64,000 nt of DNA from Prevotella sp. OH937_COT-195 (GCF_003932845.1 NZ_RQZH01000004.1:1-64000), one strand, 5' to 3'; positions 1 to 11,200 are shown, counted from the stretch's first letter. The notes: generated by a model not told the origin, from the sequence alone. Translations and numbers: made by a program.

Positions 1-273
1 ACCACTGATAATGGACCTGAATTTGCGGCACATAAGGACATCACCAAATACTTAGGCGTACCTGTGTACTTCGCTGATACATATTCTTCATGGCAAAAAA
101 GAACCGTTGAGAATACAAACAAGTTAATCAGACAATATATACCGAAAAAGGATTCGTTTGATCAATATACGGACAAGAGAATTATGTCAATACAAAAGAA
201 ATTGAACGAAAGACCGAGGGAAAAATTAAACTTTTCCACACCAAAATGCGAGTTCTTCAAAAACGTTTTGTAA
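1..273 (+). CDS. IS30-family transposase, C-terminal fragment cut by the window edge
   Basis: The reading frame is open from base 1 to the stop at 271-273, giving 90 residues with no start, so the gene begins outside the window. Two DDE-catalytic blocks of the IS30 type are visible: TDNGPEF at residues 2-8, carrying the second Asp, and a block around RTVENTNKLIRQY, carrying the catalytic Glu. A NERPREKLNFSTP-like segment follows, as at the C-terminus of IS30 transposases, which cut and join insertion-sequence ends. The frame looks intact. It marks the border of the AT-rich accessory island that follows. Confidence 0.9.
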   Translation, partial: TTDNGPEFAAHKDITKYLGVPVYFADTYSSWQKRTVENTNKLIRQYIPKKDSFDQYTDKRIMSIQKKLNERPREKLNFSTPKCEFFKNVL

Positions 274-300
274 TTTTGCACTTGCTGGTTGACTCTACAA
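1..300 (+). mobile_element. right end of an IS30-family insertion sequence (partial)
   Basis: The transposase stop lies at 271-273. The sequence TTTTGCACTTGCTGGTTGAC starts just beyond it and is a plausible right terminal inverted repeat, ending near 298. The left end is outside the window, so the exact border and any target duplication cannot be verified. Confidence 0.6.
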
Positions 301-369
301 GTCGGGAAGTCTAAAAAATAATATCTAATTATTTTATAGTTTTATTATCATAGAATTAAATATATTTTA

Positions 370-377
370 TACCTTTG
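370..377 (+). promoter_or_regulatory. putative -7 box (TACCTTTG) for the accessory operon
   Basis: TACCTTTG fits the Bacteroidota -7 consensus TAnnTTTG and sits in AT-rich DNA. Transcription would start near 384, leaving a leader of about 190 nt before the ATG at 575. No gene was seen between the IS end and 575. Confidence 0.5.
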
Positions 378-574
378 CAATAGAATTTCTGCGGATGTAG
401 ATCTTAAGGTTTCCTTAAAGAGGCACATTGGTCAGCATATTTAAATGCTAATGTAATATTGCCACTGTATGATAATTGAGAAATCGTTTTGTGACAATAT
501 CGCTGATATTTTGTTAAAAAAATAATTTAGTATGAATTTATTCTTAAAAAAATCATAGTGGTCTGGAAAAAAGA

Positions 575-1243
575 ATGGTAATCCTAAAATTTTTAAGTGG
601 GTTTATCATTTGCATATCTGCGCTTTTTTTATGGTTTAATCCTTACAACTATGTCTTTGCGACCACACGGAAAGTTTATATATCATCCGATACTAGCGAA
701 TTAGTTCAATCTATTAATAATCAGAAAAGAATATACAAAGTAGACATAAGTAAAACTAAGTTCCTTAAAGAAATGAGGAGCAATGGAGAATTGATTACTT
801 CAGATGAATTTGCATCTCGCATTACTTCATATTATGACACATTAGTTGGGGTCTTAGGCGTCATGTTTGTCTTGTTTACATTTGGAACGTATTTTTCTAT
901 GAAACAGACCTTTGAAAGAAAGTTTGAAGACAAGGTAAAAGAGATTGATAAAGAGCAAAATAATATTTCTAATAGGCTCAAAGCAGACATTCGTATAGAA
1001 CTAAAGGAAATGCTTAGAAACTATCGAGATGTACGAAATGATATTGTTGAGTCTATTACAGGGAGTATTGTTGGGGAGTTTATTACTTATGAAGAGTTTG
1101 ATTCTCAAAATTCTCTAATAGAGGATGTTATCAGCAAACAGAAAGATATTATGGTACAGTTGGGTGAGATACAAGAAAATTTTCATGCAAAGGAATCTAT
1201 TTTTGGAAAAGGAATAGAAATGGAAGAGGGTAAGGGAGGGTAA
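575..1243 (+). CDS. two-TM membrane protein with cytoplasmic coiled coil, unknown function
   Basis: This is a 222-residue protein that I do not recognise. TM1 spans about residues 5-22 and is followed by a ~60-residue extracytoplasmic stretch. TM2 spans about 87-107 (VGVLGVMFVLFTFGTYFS). From 108 onward the sequence is charged and helical (KFEDKVKEIDKEQNN), which suggests a cytoplasmic coiled coil. The ATG at 575 follows a purine-rich GGAAAAAAG. It opens a compact operon: the next gene begins 3 nt after its stop. Codon use is AT-rich, unlike the housekeeping genes further on, which suggests transfer. The topology suits a membrane anchor or sensor for the downstream peptidase or nuclease, but that is inference. 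Confidence 0.75.
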   Translation: MVILKFLSGFIICISALFLWFNPYNYVFATTRKVYISSDTSELVQSINNQKRIYKVDISKTKFLKEMRSNGELITSDEFASRITSYYDTLVGVLGVMFVLFTFGTYFSMKQTFERKFEDKVKEIDKEQNNISNRLKADIRIELKEMLRNYRDVRNDIVESITGSIVGEFITYEEFDSQNSLIEDVISKQKDIMVQLGEIQENFHAKESIFGKGIEMEEGKGG

Positions 1244-1246
1244 ATA

Positions 1247-1801
1247 ATGGGTACACGAGGAACTCGGAGACTTAGGTATTTGTCTCAGGAACATTCTAAA
1301 GATGAGAATCTGCTGTTTACTACAGTGGAGAGTTTACTTAATGCCGCTAAAGAGAGGAATTTATATAATGAGGATGAGCTTAACATTGAAGGATTGATAA
1401 CCCTATTTCCTGATATTGATATTGCATATACGCAATTAGACCCATCTATTTCTGGAACCCTTTCTCGTAGAGGAGATAAGTGGATAATAAGTGTAAACAA
1501 ATTGCATCACAAAAATCGTCAGAGATTTACTCTTGGGCATGAGTTAGCACATTATGTATTGCACAAATCTGATAGTGAAGAGTTCATTGATACCGTTTTT
1601 TTTCGAGGATTATCTAATAATAATATCGAAAGAACTGCAAATGATTTTGCTTCAAGATTATTAATGCCTGAAGATAAAGTTATGGGGTTAATTGTTAATC
1701 GGAATATCCGAAACGTTGGAGAATTGGCTAATCTTTTAGGTGTGTCAGCTGCTGCAATGCAGTATAGAGTAAAGCAGTTGGGGTTTAAAACCAAGGAATG
1801 A
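1247..1801 (+). CDS. ImmA/IrrE-family Zn metallopeptidase
   Basis: The protein has 184 residues. The gluzincin motif HELAH lies at residues 98-102, with a probable third Zn ligand at E128 in the segment IERTANDFASRLLMP, which is typical of the ImmA/IrrE (DUF955) family. The C-terminus (NVGELANLLGVSAAAM, about 156-171) looks like the small helical/HTH region of the family. Such peptidases cleave phage-type or toxin-antitoxin repressors to derepress mobile elements, stress genes or defence genes. The gene starts 3 nt after the membrane-protein gene, and its TGA (1799-1801) overlaps the ATG of the next gene in TGATG. That indicates translational coupling. Confidence 0.88.
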   Translation: MGTRGTRRLRYLSQEHSKDENLLFTTVESLLNAAKERNLYNEDELNIEGLITLFPDIDIAYTQLDPSISGTLSRRGDKWIISVNKLHHKNRQRFTLGHELAHYVLHKSDSEEFIDTVFFRGLSNNNIERTANDFASRLLMPEDKVMGLIVNRNIRNVGELANLLGVSAAAMQYRVKQLGFKTKE

Positions 1802-2733
1802 TGAAAAAAATATTGTGTTATAGTTAAAACAGGTGATGCAGAGCTAAGAGCTATGCAAAATCTTTCTTCTTCCAATCTTAATAAAATTTTACCAATAGTA
1901 GAACTTACCCGTGGACGTGGAAAAAATATTGGCTCGAAAACAGAACCTAATTTTATTTATCCATACGAAAAAAAGTTAGAAAAGGTAGCCCAAATTTTTA
2001 AAAGTCATTCTATTGCTCTAGATGTGACCTCTGATATTAATTTGTCGTCAAGGGAAATAGATGAACTTTTTGAGCCTCATGATGGATACTCCAAGTGAGT
2101 AAATAGAATCACATCATTCAAAACAGAATACAATTTCCAGTCATTAATTCCTTCTGTTATTATGAATTATGACGATGAAGTTTTTGATGATAATATCAGA
2201 AGGCAAGTTGAGAAGTTAAGCAGTGTCTTCCAAACGCTCATGTATAGATTCTCTCTTGAAAATGAGATCGCTATAGATGATATTAAATTAATTAGTAAAT
2301 ATTTGCCTAATTCTAATGATTTACTTATACTTCTTGATTGTGGTTGTATTCTAGCTGCATCTTACAAGAATCCTGCAGAAATTTGCATTAGAAAGGTTCA
2401 AGAAATTAAAGAAACTTTAGGCAAGAAAAGATATACAATTATAATATGCTCTACAACATTTCCTAATAATATTAGTGAAATAGGAGATGACCATAGTGAT
2501 ACTTTTGATCTCAAAGAAATAGATTTGTTCGAGATGGTAAGAGCTCGACACTCTGAAGTGGTATATGAAGATTACGGTTCAATAAATCCCATTAGAAATG
2601 GATAGACGAATGGGGATATTCGCAGATTATAAAATGTTCATTAGGATATGCACCTTCTGCTTCCCCATCATTTTGGATCTCAGTTCGTATGAATTCTCAT
2701 ATTGTGCAGCAAATTTTGAGATTAAAAATTTAA
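1801..2733 (+). pseudogene. Beta-family protein gene, disrupted by frameshift, nonsense codon and internal deletion
   Basis: Three lesions are visible. An A7 run follows the ATG at 1801, and removing one A joins the start to a frame reading KKYCVIVKTGDAELRAMQNL, which resembles the N-terminus of Beta-family (PF14350-type) proteins. The same frame is then interrupted by a single TGA at 2096-2098, probably from a TGG Trp codon, and continues to about 2598 with EVVYEDYGSINPI. The typical C-terminal block SPSFWISVRMNSHI is in a different frame from 2599 to the stop at 2731-2733. The family usually has far more residues between these blocks, so an internal deletion is likely. The next gene starts 3 nt after the pseudogene. 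Family assignment is from recalled sequence features only. Confidence 0.72.
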
Positions 2734-2736
2734 CTT

Positions 2737-3354
2737 ATGGCATTAACTACACGTCCAGCAGATGAGATAAAAATAACTGTTATAGAATACCTCATTGGAC
2801 GATACCCAGGAATCATCATTGGCAATGAAGTAATGTATGGTACAAGTAGAAAGGTTGCAGATCTATTAGTTTTATACCAGGGGGAAACTTATGCTATTGA
2901 AATAAAAAGCGATAAAGATAACCTTAGAAGACTTCCAGAACAACTAAAAGAATATTCTCTTATCTTTGACCACACTATTGTATTTACACATTCCAAATAT
3001 AAAAAAGAAGTCTTGTCATTGGTTCTTCCGAGAGTATCTGTTTATGAGGTCTTAAATGGTAATATAAATAAAGTCAAGAACTCTAACTCGGCAAATAGCA
3101 CTATAAAGAGAGAAATGGTATATTCTATAAGTTCTGTATTTTTGAGAAGATTTTTGTCAACAGCCAAAAAGATAGACTCAGATATGATCAGAACACGAAT
3201 AATAAGAACCTACAATAAAAGGGGGGTACATAACATATTTTATCAATTCTTAGAACAAAAATTGGCAAATGGATTTAAATTGTTTTTACATGAAAGATAT
3301 GAAAGGAATTCTGTTGACGATTTATCCTTATTATCAGCGAGGTTAAACATTTAA
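2737..3354 (+). CDS. sce7726-family protein, PD-(D/E)XK nuclease-like
   Basis: The protein has 205 residues. A nuclease-like core is visible: D42 in RKVADLLVL, then E55 and K57 in YAIEIKSDKD, matching the D-x(n)-ExK arrangement of PD-(D/E)XK enzymes. LRRLPEQLKEYSLIFDH follows, the conserved block I associate with sce7726-like proteins. The C-terminal 90 residues are basic and probably bind nucleic acid. It starts 3 nt after the Beta-family pseudogene, and sce7726-like genes are often next to Beta/sce7725-like genes. The function is unknown, and a DNA-targeting defence role is inference. It is intact although its neighbour is broken. Confidence 0.7.
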   Translation: MALTTRPADEIKITVIEYLIGRYPGIIIGNEVMYGTSRKVADLLVLYQGETYAIEIKSDKDNLRRLPEQLKEYSLIFDHTIVFTHSKYKKEVLSLVLPRVSVYEVLNGNINKVKNSNSANSTIKREMVYSISSVFLRRFLSTAKKIDSDMIRTRIIRTYNKRGVHNIFYQFLEQKLANGFKLFLHERYERNSVDDLSLLSARLNI

Positions 3355-3439
3355 ATGTAAACATACTATAATAAGCTATTCAACAAGTCTCATTACCCTA
3401 AGCAAATACTTGCACAGTCGTTCCTTAAAAAGCCCACTT

Positions 3440-3480
3440 CACCGAAAAGTTAAATTGGAATAACTTTTCGGTGTTTGTTT
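3440..3480 (+). terminator. hairpin plus T-run after the accessory operon
   Basis: The 13-bp stem CACCGAAAAGTTA / TAACTTTTCGGTG (3440-3452 and 3461-3473) is followed by TTTGTTTTT, a good intrinsic terminator for the operon ending at 3354. The preceding sequence GTTCCTTAAAAAGCCCACTT repeats at 54144, where the palindrome is longer. Confidence 0.75.
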
Positions 3481-3514
3481 TTATAAAACACAAAAGAACT
3501 CTCATTCCTCTTTT

Positions 3515-3576
3515 GAGACCTTTGAATAATTAAAGGCTCCCTAAGAGGAGCCCTTTCAGAATGCTTCAAAGGTCTC
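3515..3576. repeat. nested palindrome (cruciform-like)
   Basis: Outer arms GAGACCTTTGAA (3515-3526) and TTCAAAGGTCTC (3565-3576) are perfect inverted repeats. Inside them lies a second hairpin, GGCTCC (3535-3540) and GGAGCC (3547-3552). It lies between two convergent transcription units, and its role is unknown. Confidence 0.75.
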
Positions 3577-3603
3577 ACATTTGCTTTTGAATGCTCAACA
3601 CAT

Positions 3604-3648
3604 AAAAATTTCAGACAGAACTCCTAACTTGAAGTTCTGCCTGAAATT
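3604..3648 (-). terminator. terminator of the sprA/phosphatase transcript
   Basis: An 18-bp stem with two mismatches spans 3607-3624 and 3631-3648. On the minus strand it lies immediately after the phosphatase stop codon and ends in TTTTTATG. It probably terminates the ruvA-sprA-phosphatase side, and may act in both directions. Confidence 0.7.
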
Positions 3649-3651
3649 CGT

Positions 3652-5184
3652 TTATTCCATTGCTCTCGGCATACCTATGCAGCCGCTCGGCATTTGTATG
3701 TGTACAAGATTGCATACGGTGGGAGCAATGTCAGTGATGTGAACCTCGGTAGGACATGAGCCGTGCGGAACACCCCACCCCATCAAAACAAATGGTATAT
3801 GACAATCGTACGGATTCCAACAGCCATGAGTAGTACCCTCTCCTATTTCTCCTCGTACGCCATATACTGCGGGCTTCAATATCAACTGAATGTCGCCGCT
3901 GCGTCCACGGCTGTAACCGTTATATATTTTTTCGCGAATGTAAGAAGGTACACTGGCAGCAGAGATGTTGTCAAGGTCAACCACATGTGACACCAACGGA
4001 CGTTTCGTGAAGTATTCCATGATGTCTGCCTTTAATGTATTGAAATCGAGACCGGCAGCAGCCTTTCGGTCTATTACCACCTTGTAGTCCATTATCCCCT
4101 CAACGAGTTCTTTCCGTCCGGCATATTTCGATGCAAGGAATTTATTTACTTCCTCTGTTTCACGGTTGATGAAAAATCCGTCTGATGGAATCTTATGTTT
4201 CTGATTTTGCAATATTCCGTTTGCCGCACCATGATCTGCCGTTAGAAAAGCGACATATTCGCCCTTGCCTATTGTTTGGTCGAGATAGTTAAACAAGTCG
4301 GCCAATTGTTTGTCGAGTTCTATATACATGTTGTGTACAATCTCTGAATGTGTACCAAAAGCATGACCTGCAATATCTGTACACGAGAAACTTATGCAAA
4401 TCATGTCTGTCTCGCCGCGCTGACCGAGTTTCTCTCCTGCTATTGCGTGTTTTGTCATTTCCTCCACAATAAGGTTTCCGTAAGGCGAATATTGTATTAT
4501 GTCTGCCGTGTTTGTAAATTTTCGTGTGCCGGTATCTATCGGCTTCAGTTTTTTAACCGCACTGCCTATCTCTTTGTTATATGCTTCTACCCATGAAGGC
4601 AGCGACGACATGTAATAAGTTGAGGTAATGAAACACATTTCCTTCTTGTCGAACCAATATGCTGCATCTGCCGAATGTCCTGCCGGCAATATGGAAGCAC
4701 GGTCTTTAAATGAGATACCGATAACTTTCGATTTCCAGTTTGTGGCAGTCTTGAGTTCGTCTCCTATCGTTGTTGCAAGCATGTTACGTGGCGACATCTC
4801 GCCCGCTCTCGTCTTGCTGCCAACGGTCTGTACGGTAGTATCCTCGGTACAATATACAAATTTTCCATCAATAAGAAAATTGTTGCCGGCAATGCCATGA
4901 ATGCTCGGAACAGAGCCGGTGTAAACAGAAGTATGTCCTACTGCCGTAACCGATGGAATATAGTTTATTTGGCAATCTTCGAAAGAATATCCTTCGGAGA
5001 GCATTCTTCTGAAGCCTCCGGTTGTATATTCGTTGTAAAATCGATAGAGATAGTCCCATCTCATCTGATCTACCGCTATGCCTACAATGAGTTTGGGTCG
5101 CAGCCCTTTACTGTCGTCCGCCAATGACGGGAGCGTGAACAAGACTGCGAACAATAATGAAATGATCTTTGTTTTTGATAACAT
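3652..5184 (-). CDS. PafA-like periplasmic alkaline phosphatase
   Basis: The protein has 510 residues with a signal peptide at about 1-22 (hydrophobic IISLLFAVLFTLPSLA). It has the alkaline phosphatase superfamily fold signature: metal ligand D39 in GIAVDQMRWDY, and Thr nucleophile T80 in SVTAVGHTSVYTG. The pair K160/R162 in SFKDRAS corresponds to the phosphate-binding K-x-R of PafA and separates it from nucleotide pyrophosphatases. Late metal-binding His/Asp lie in TADHGAANG and EGTTHGCW. It releases phosphate from monoesters in the periplasm. It starts 32 nt after sprA on the same strand and may share its transcript. No type IX sorting tail is visible. Confidence 0.9.
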   Translation of the reverse strand: MLSKTKIISLLFAVLFTLPSLADDSKGLRPKLIVGIAVDQMRWDYLYRFYNEYTTGGFRRMLSEGYSFEDCQINYIPSVTAVGHTSVYTGSVPSIHGIAGNNFLIDGKFVYCTEDTTVQTVGSKTRAGEMSPRNMLATTIGDELKTATNWKSKVIGISFKDRASILPAGHSADAAYWFDKKEMCFITSTYYMSSLPSWVEAYNKEIGSAVKKLKPIDTGTRKFTNTADIIQYSPYGNLIVEEMTKHAIAGEKLGQRGETDMICISFSCTDIAGHAFGTHSEIVHNMYIELDKQLADLFNYLDQTIGKGEYVAFLTADHGAANGILQNQKHKIPSDGFFINRETEEVNKFLASKYAGRKELVEGIMDYKVVIDRKAAAGLDFNTLKADIMEYFTKRPLVSHVVDLDNISAASVPSYIREKIYNGYSRGRSGDIQLILKPAVYGVRGEIGEGTTHGCWNPYDCHIPFVLMGWGVPHGSCPTEVHITDIAPTVCNLVHIQMPSGCIGMPRAME

Positions 5185-5216
5185 TTTGTTTGATGATTAT
5201 AAATTAGACCTTTTTG

Positions 5217-8200
5217 TCATCTTGTCAACGAGAACTTAAGTGCGAATCCGAAGTCCTGCGTCGTTGTTGGATAACTGCTCGATGTAAGCAACGGAGTGTT
5301 TGTCTGACAGTCGTAATAGAAACTCATCGTGAGCAGTCGCGAGAGAGTATAGTCGGCATTGAATGCGAGTTTGAACGCCGTATTGCCCGATGATGCCGAA
5401 CTTGTCATGGTGGCAATGTCGCGTACGATGGCCGCCTGCCTGCGATAACTTATGTCAAGCCGTAGATTAAGGTCGTGGTTGATACTTTTACCCTTTGAAT
5501 TGTTTTGTTGCTTGCTGCCGTTGTTTTCTTTATCGTTGTTGCCACCTTTCTTTGGAGTTTTCACTTTTCGATGATTTCTTCCGCCGAACAACTTAAAATC
5601 GTTTATCTTGTAACCCATACCAATTACCCAGTCGTTACTATATGCCTCGCTAAGTTGTATGCTGGTCATAGAAAGCGACAGGTTGCGGGTCTTGCGGTAT
5701 TCAAGTTTACATGTCATGTTGTTCTGTAATGTAACATCTATTCCGAGCAACGGAGAGAAAGACTCGGTAATACTCACAGAAGAAACATTATACATTGACG
5801 AGGGAATTGGCAGCGATGTAGTGGCATCGTTTATGAATCCCAAACCGTTCATATACTCTTGGAAAGTGCTGTATGTACTGTAAGAACCCACCGAGTAGAT
5901 GCTTTTGTATGAGTGGTTCAGGTTGACGCTCTTGAATACATCGCGGAACCAAGGCAGTCTCGACAGACCACTGTATCGTACCGTCCAGTTGGGCAACAGT
6001 TTTGCAAGTACCGGGAAAATGTCAAGCGACGAGCCGCCACTGCCGGTATATGCAGACAGGAAAGCCGGTATCAGCACATCGGAACTATATATTCCGAGCC
6101 GACCTTCTGTTCCCTCCGAAGAGTATCTCTTGCCGGCGAGAGCAGAGTTTGAAGGATAAGGCACACCCTCATACTGTGCCTCGATGCGGTTACGGAATCC
6201 TGCCAGAGAACGACAGAAATGTTCGAACGTAGCAGAATGATAGCCGCTGTTTGCCGAGCCTATGCTTTCGAATGCGCTCTTCAGCGATATTGTCGTCATT
6301 GTAAATGTGCCGCTACGCGTCGTCGGCCGCCCCTCATACATATATTGAATGCTGCTGGCACGGTTCTCGGTACGTGCGGCATTGAGGTCTATCTTAAGGT
6401 TTTTAACAGGTTCAAGCGTCATTCTCAACTGAAGGTCAATGTTGTTGTTTATCGTAGCCGGCGTAGCAACACTGTCGTTCATGAGCAGCCATCCGTTCCT
6501 TGCAGCTTTTTCAAGATAACTGTCGCCCGTAAGTCCGAAAGCGAAATCGAGTCCCGGCGACATTATGTCTCCACGACGTTGCCCGAGGAAATCACCCACA
6601 TTAGGCAAGAAACCCGGCAATGACATCGAATACTGATTGCGATAAGACAAACTTACGGAACGTACCATCATCAATACACGTGCCACACACTGAGCCGTCT
6701 TATACCAACCTTTATCTTCAAGCGAAGGTTTGGCATAAACAGTCAGTTTCAACGTCGTTGCGGAGTCCACCTTGGATGTAATCTTTATCTGGTCCTGCCC
6801 CACCTTTTTATATTTAAGTGGGAAAATCTTTCCATCGCTTGTCCTTGCCGAAACCACGAGACGTTTCGATTTACGTCCATGATTCACGGTAATTACAGTA
6901 TCGGGCATCAAAGTTATCTCTTTCTCAAATGTATTCTTATTTTTGGGCAATTCGGTCTTTTCCTTATTGCTTTCATTATTATTTTTCTCTGTCTTCGAAG
7001 GCTTCTTTTTGGAAACATCATTTCCCATTTTGTTGAAACGCTCGTTTGTCTTTTTGAGGAAAGGAATATTATTGTACAGCCTCTCCATGTTGAACGAGCC
7101 GTTAATGCTTAGATTGCGGTTGTTGCTGATAGTGTTTCCCAGCGATGTGCCGTCTTCGAGATCGGTTCCACGCACCCAACTGTAAGTAGATGTGTAGTTG
7201 GCATCTGCATTAACCCAGTTGAATATTGGAATGAGATTAAGCGGCAACTGATAAGATAACGAGAACGACTGATTGTAATCGAGTGGCGAGCCGAAATGCC
7301 ACAGCGATGTCTTTACAGAGTCTTTCCATGCGGTATAACGGTCGGGGTACAAATCTTTATTGATTGGCGTATATGGCTCTTCTATCTCTGCGTGTGTCGC
7401 ACTTTGGAAATTCATGTGCAAGTTCTTCGTTATATCCCATCGTATTGAGAAATCACGATTCCATAGGAACTGTTCACTGAAAGTCAGCGGCAGTTGCGAG
7501 CCGCTCAGGTCTTCCATGTCACGCTCCTGCAACTCGTAGTAGTTGCGTGTTATCTCGGTGTTGAAAGCAATGTTTTGGGGAAGCCAGTTGAAACCGAAAC
7601 GTTTCAGTATGTCAAACCATTTGCTGTTGCTTTTGATAAGTTTCTTGAACGGTTCGAATGGTTTATATACCGGTGTATAACTATACCCCATTGCTCCGCG
7701 CCAGTTGTCCTCTGTCTCATAAACCGTTGTTTCTCCGGATGTTCGACGGTGACTGTGACTATACGAGAAACTAAAGTTTGCCGGATCGTATGGCATCGGG
7801 TGCGCCTTTGTTGCTATCCCTACTCGTACGTTGGAAAGCGAGAAGTTGGTGTTTGTGGTCTTTGTTACCGCAATGCTCTCTATCGAGTCGCGCTCATGTT
7901 TGCTGCCTGCCGCGTTGAGTGCATTGTCAAGACGCATGTCGGTATCAAGGGGATTATACTTTGGACTCTTCTCTTCCTTTGTCACCGAATAGTATAGAGG
8001 TGCCGAGACCTTTGCTTTGTCGGGGAATAGTTTGCCAAGTTCTATGTTTGCAGTGACACTGTATGTCTTGTAGTTGTCTTGCGAACGCTCCATTACTCCC
8101 TCTTCAAGACCTCCGAAGCCTTCGCTCATATACTTTCCCGTTGCGTTTACCGTGCCTACATCACTCAACTGTAAGTTAAGTGCAGCCTGTGCCGCCCATC

Positions 8201-11200
8201 CTCCTTCGTTATTGTATTCCAGAAGTCGGAGTTCGTTTATCCACACCTCGCCCGACTTGTTGTTTTGGTCAAGGTTACGCACTCCGATAATCATTGTCTT
8301 TATTTCGCCAAGCGTCGGGTTACCCATTATCGTGACACGGTTGTTCGGGCGGTCGTTGTCATACTCGCTATACTCACGGTTATAAGACGCTGTACCACCG
8401 GCCTTCGCAATGTTTCTCGCTTTCTTTAAGTTTGTAAATATGCGTAGGTCTATGTCGAGCATGTTCTCCTCCGGCCATACCGCACGACAGTCTGCCACAG
8501 AATAACGGTCGTAAAATCCTGCGGGAGTAAGTTTAAGAGGAATTAGATATTCGTAGTAATTGCTTTTATAGTCGCTTCCAAGCCTTACAAACACGGCAAG
8601 TTGGTTGTCGCGAAGATTTGTCACATTGTTCTCAAACGAGTTGGCATGTACGAACATTTGCAACCGCTTATACTGTCTCAAGTCTATCGTGGTATTCTTA
8701 TAAACCGCTTTCGACTCTTCGTTCGAAAGATTGTTTACTTGTATTGCCAGTGCCTGTTCATTGCTTTCGGTAAGTTGCGGTTGCGTCGGATCCTGCTCCC
8801 GCCGTATTCCCGGAGGTAGGACATAGTTTACGGGAGTCTTGTCGTTGTTCTCCTCTATGTTTACGGCACTGACGGCCATTCTGCCCGAACCGCCGCTTCC
8901 CAGTTGCTGCTGATATACGCGCCACTCTCCTCGCACGAGGTCGAGACTTCCGAAGCGCAACACCACAGGACGTTCGAAACCGGTCATGAACATACGCATG
9001 AAACGAATTGAAGAGAAATCGGAGATGTTACCAACCCTGCTTGTGAATTCGCGTATGGGAATCCTGAACTGATACCAATTTACCGTCTCTCGGTTTCCAT
9101 TGCGAAGTTTGCGTGTTGTCTCACGCTTGTCAACGATAAAATTCTCGCCCACAATGAGAGAATCAGGGTGTATCGCAACTCTGTACTGGAAATATTTCTC
9201 GTACTCGTTGAGCGTATAATCTTGGTTTATGTCCTCCACATCGGGTGTGGTTTTGTACGATGTGTCGTAACTCTCGGTACGCGTATCACTGTCCGGCGAG
9301 TTTCCTTGCGGCATGTTCACGCGCTTGTAACGCTTTAATATCGGTGCCTCTATCTGGTCGAGGTCGCGTCCGCGGTAATAGTGGTAGTCATCGTTTGCGG
9401 GGTCTGCCATGATGCTGTCGAGTGCCGGTCCCGTCACTTTCTGTCTCACGGTGTTGAGGAAATTCTGATATGTGGCAAAACTTGTCTCTTCCTGATTGGT
9501 GAGTCCGTTGTATCCCACATCCTGCAACTGTCTCGAGCCTTTGGTTGTGGCAAATGCGTATGTCACCGTAGATTGAGTGGGTATCTTGCCCCACTGCGTT
9601 GTGGTAAAACTCTGCGAGCCATCTACCGGCATTCCACTCTCATAGAATTTCTTTCCGTCGCGCAGAATATCCTCGCTCATCTCTCCGAGGTTGATGAAGA
9701 GATCACCGCTGTGTCGCGCTGCCGTTCCGTCCTGACGTGTATATATGAACGGGTCGAGCATCCAAAACTCTATGTACTCTATGTTGGCAGCCTCGAAATC
9801 GTTGGTGTCAAGTTTGCGCATCATGCCGCCCCATCGTCGTTGAGGATTAGGGAGTGTACCGTCGCTGTTGAGTTGTGGGTCGAAGTTGTATGCTCCGCGT
9901 TCCGCCGGATAAAAAGCAAGATTGAGTACAGGCAATGTTGATGTCGCACCACTGTAACTGCTCTGGTCGCGGTTGGGATAAAGTTCGTCAACATACACCT
10001 CGCGTACATAATGGTTTGAAAGTTGGTTAAGGTCGCTCTTGATGTGCCCCGGTGTAAGCGATGAAGAGCGATTGGTAAACAGTCTGTCTATGTTATACCA
10101 CGACAACAAAGCACGATTGTATCCGCCGGCAAGTGTTGTTTTGTCACTATATTCCTTAAACATCGTCGGCACACTCGACATCACCCACGATGTGGGTGCG
10201 CTAACGTCAATTGAGTTCTTGGTATTCTCAAAATCATCAAGATACGACGCATTGTCCTGCGTACCTTTTGCTTTGCCTGCGATAAGTTGTGCAAACTCTC
10301 CGTTGAACGAAATCTGCGACGGCTGCGTGCAGTGCAGGAAAGGAATTTTATCAAGAAGATTGGTGAGCCACTGGCTCTCATGCTTCCAGTTAAGGTTCAC
10401 ACCCCAAATGGTATTGTTCAGCGGTTCGCTTCCCATTGCCACTTTTGTAGTGAGTGCTTGTTCCGAAAGATGTTGGAACGTTCCGCTAAGTTGGAAATTT
10501 TTAGAGAAATCGTACTGCCAGTTAAAACCAATCATGGTCTTTCGTTCCTGTGCATAGTCGCTAAGACTTTCAAGACTCACGTTTACCGATGTTCCGGCAT
10601 CAATGATGCTTTGATTAAGTATCGTAACCTCTCCCGCCGAGTAATCCACGCTGTAATCGCTCCCCTCGGTCAGCGTTACTCCTCCTGCCGTTACCACTAC
10701 CGAACCTTGCGGAACGTTGTACGCACCGAGCGAAATAACGTTTGCCGAAGTTCCTCGGAACTGCCCTTGAAGTATATACTTGTCTTTCTCTGCAATCTGT
10801 TTCGCCACGGTCTTCGTGGAGTCGTAGAGTTCCGTGAAACTGTATTTGCTTGCCACGGCTGCATCAACTCCTTTCCGTGTAAGGTAATTATAAAGGTAAC
10901 TTCCGAACGGTTCCGCCGACGGCAGGAACACACGCCCGTTGCTCACGGTATATCCTTCAACGAAATCGAAATACCCGTTTGGATGTGCTTTCATGTTATT
11001 GTCGAGGCGGTCGGCTCCGAGAATCTTTATCAACGTTTGATTCTTTACCTGTGGTTCCGGAATATACGACAGATAAACTCCTGCGGTATCGCTTTGAAAC
11101 TTAACGTCAAGTTTAAACTTGTCTTTCTCTACCGATGAAGCAAGATAATATACATTCTTCATCATTAGATCCCAGTTGGCCTGTGTCGGGTTGTTGCTGG

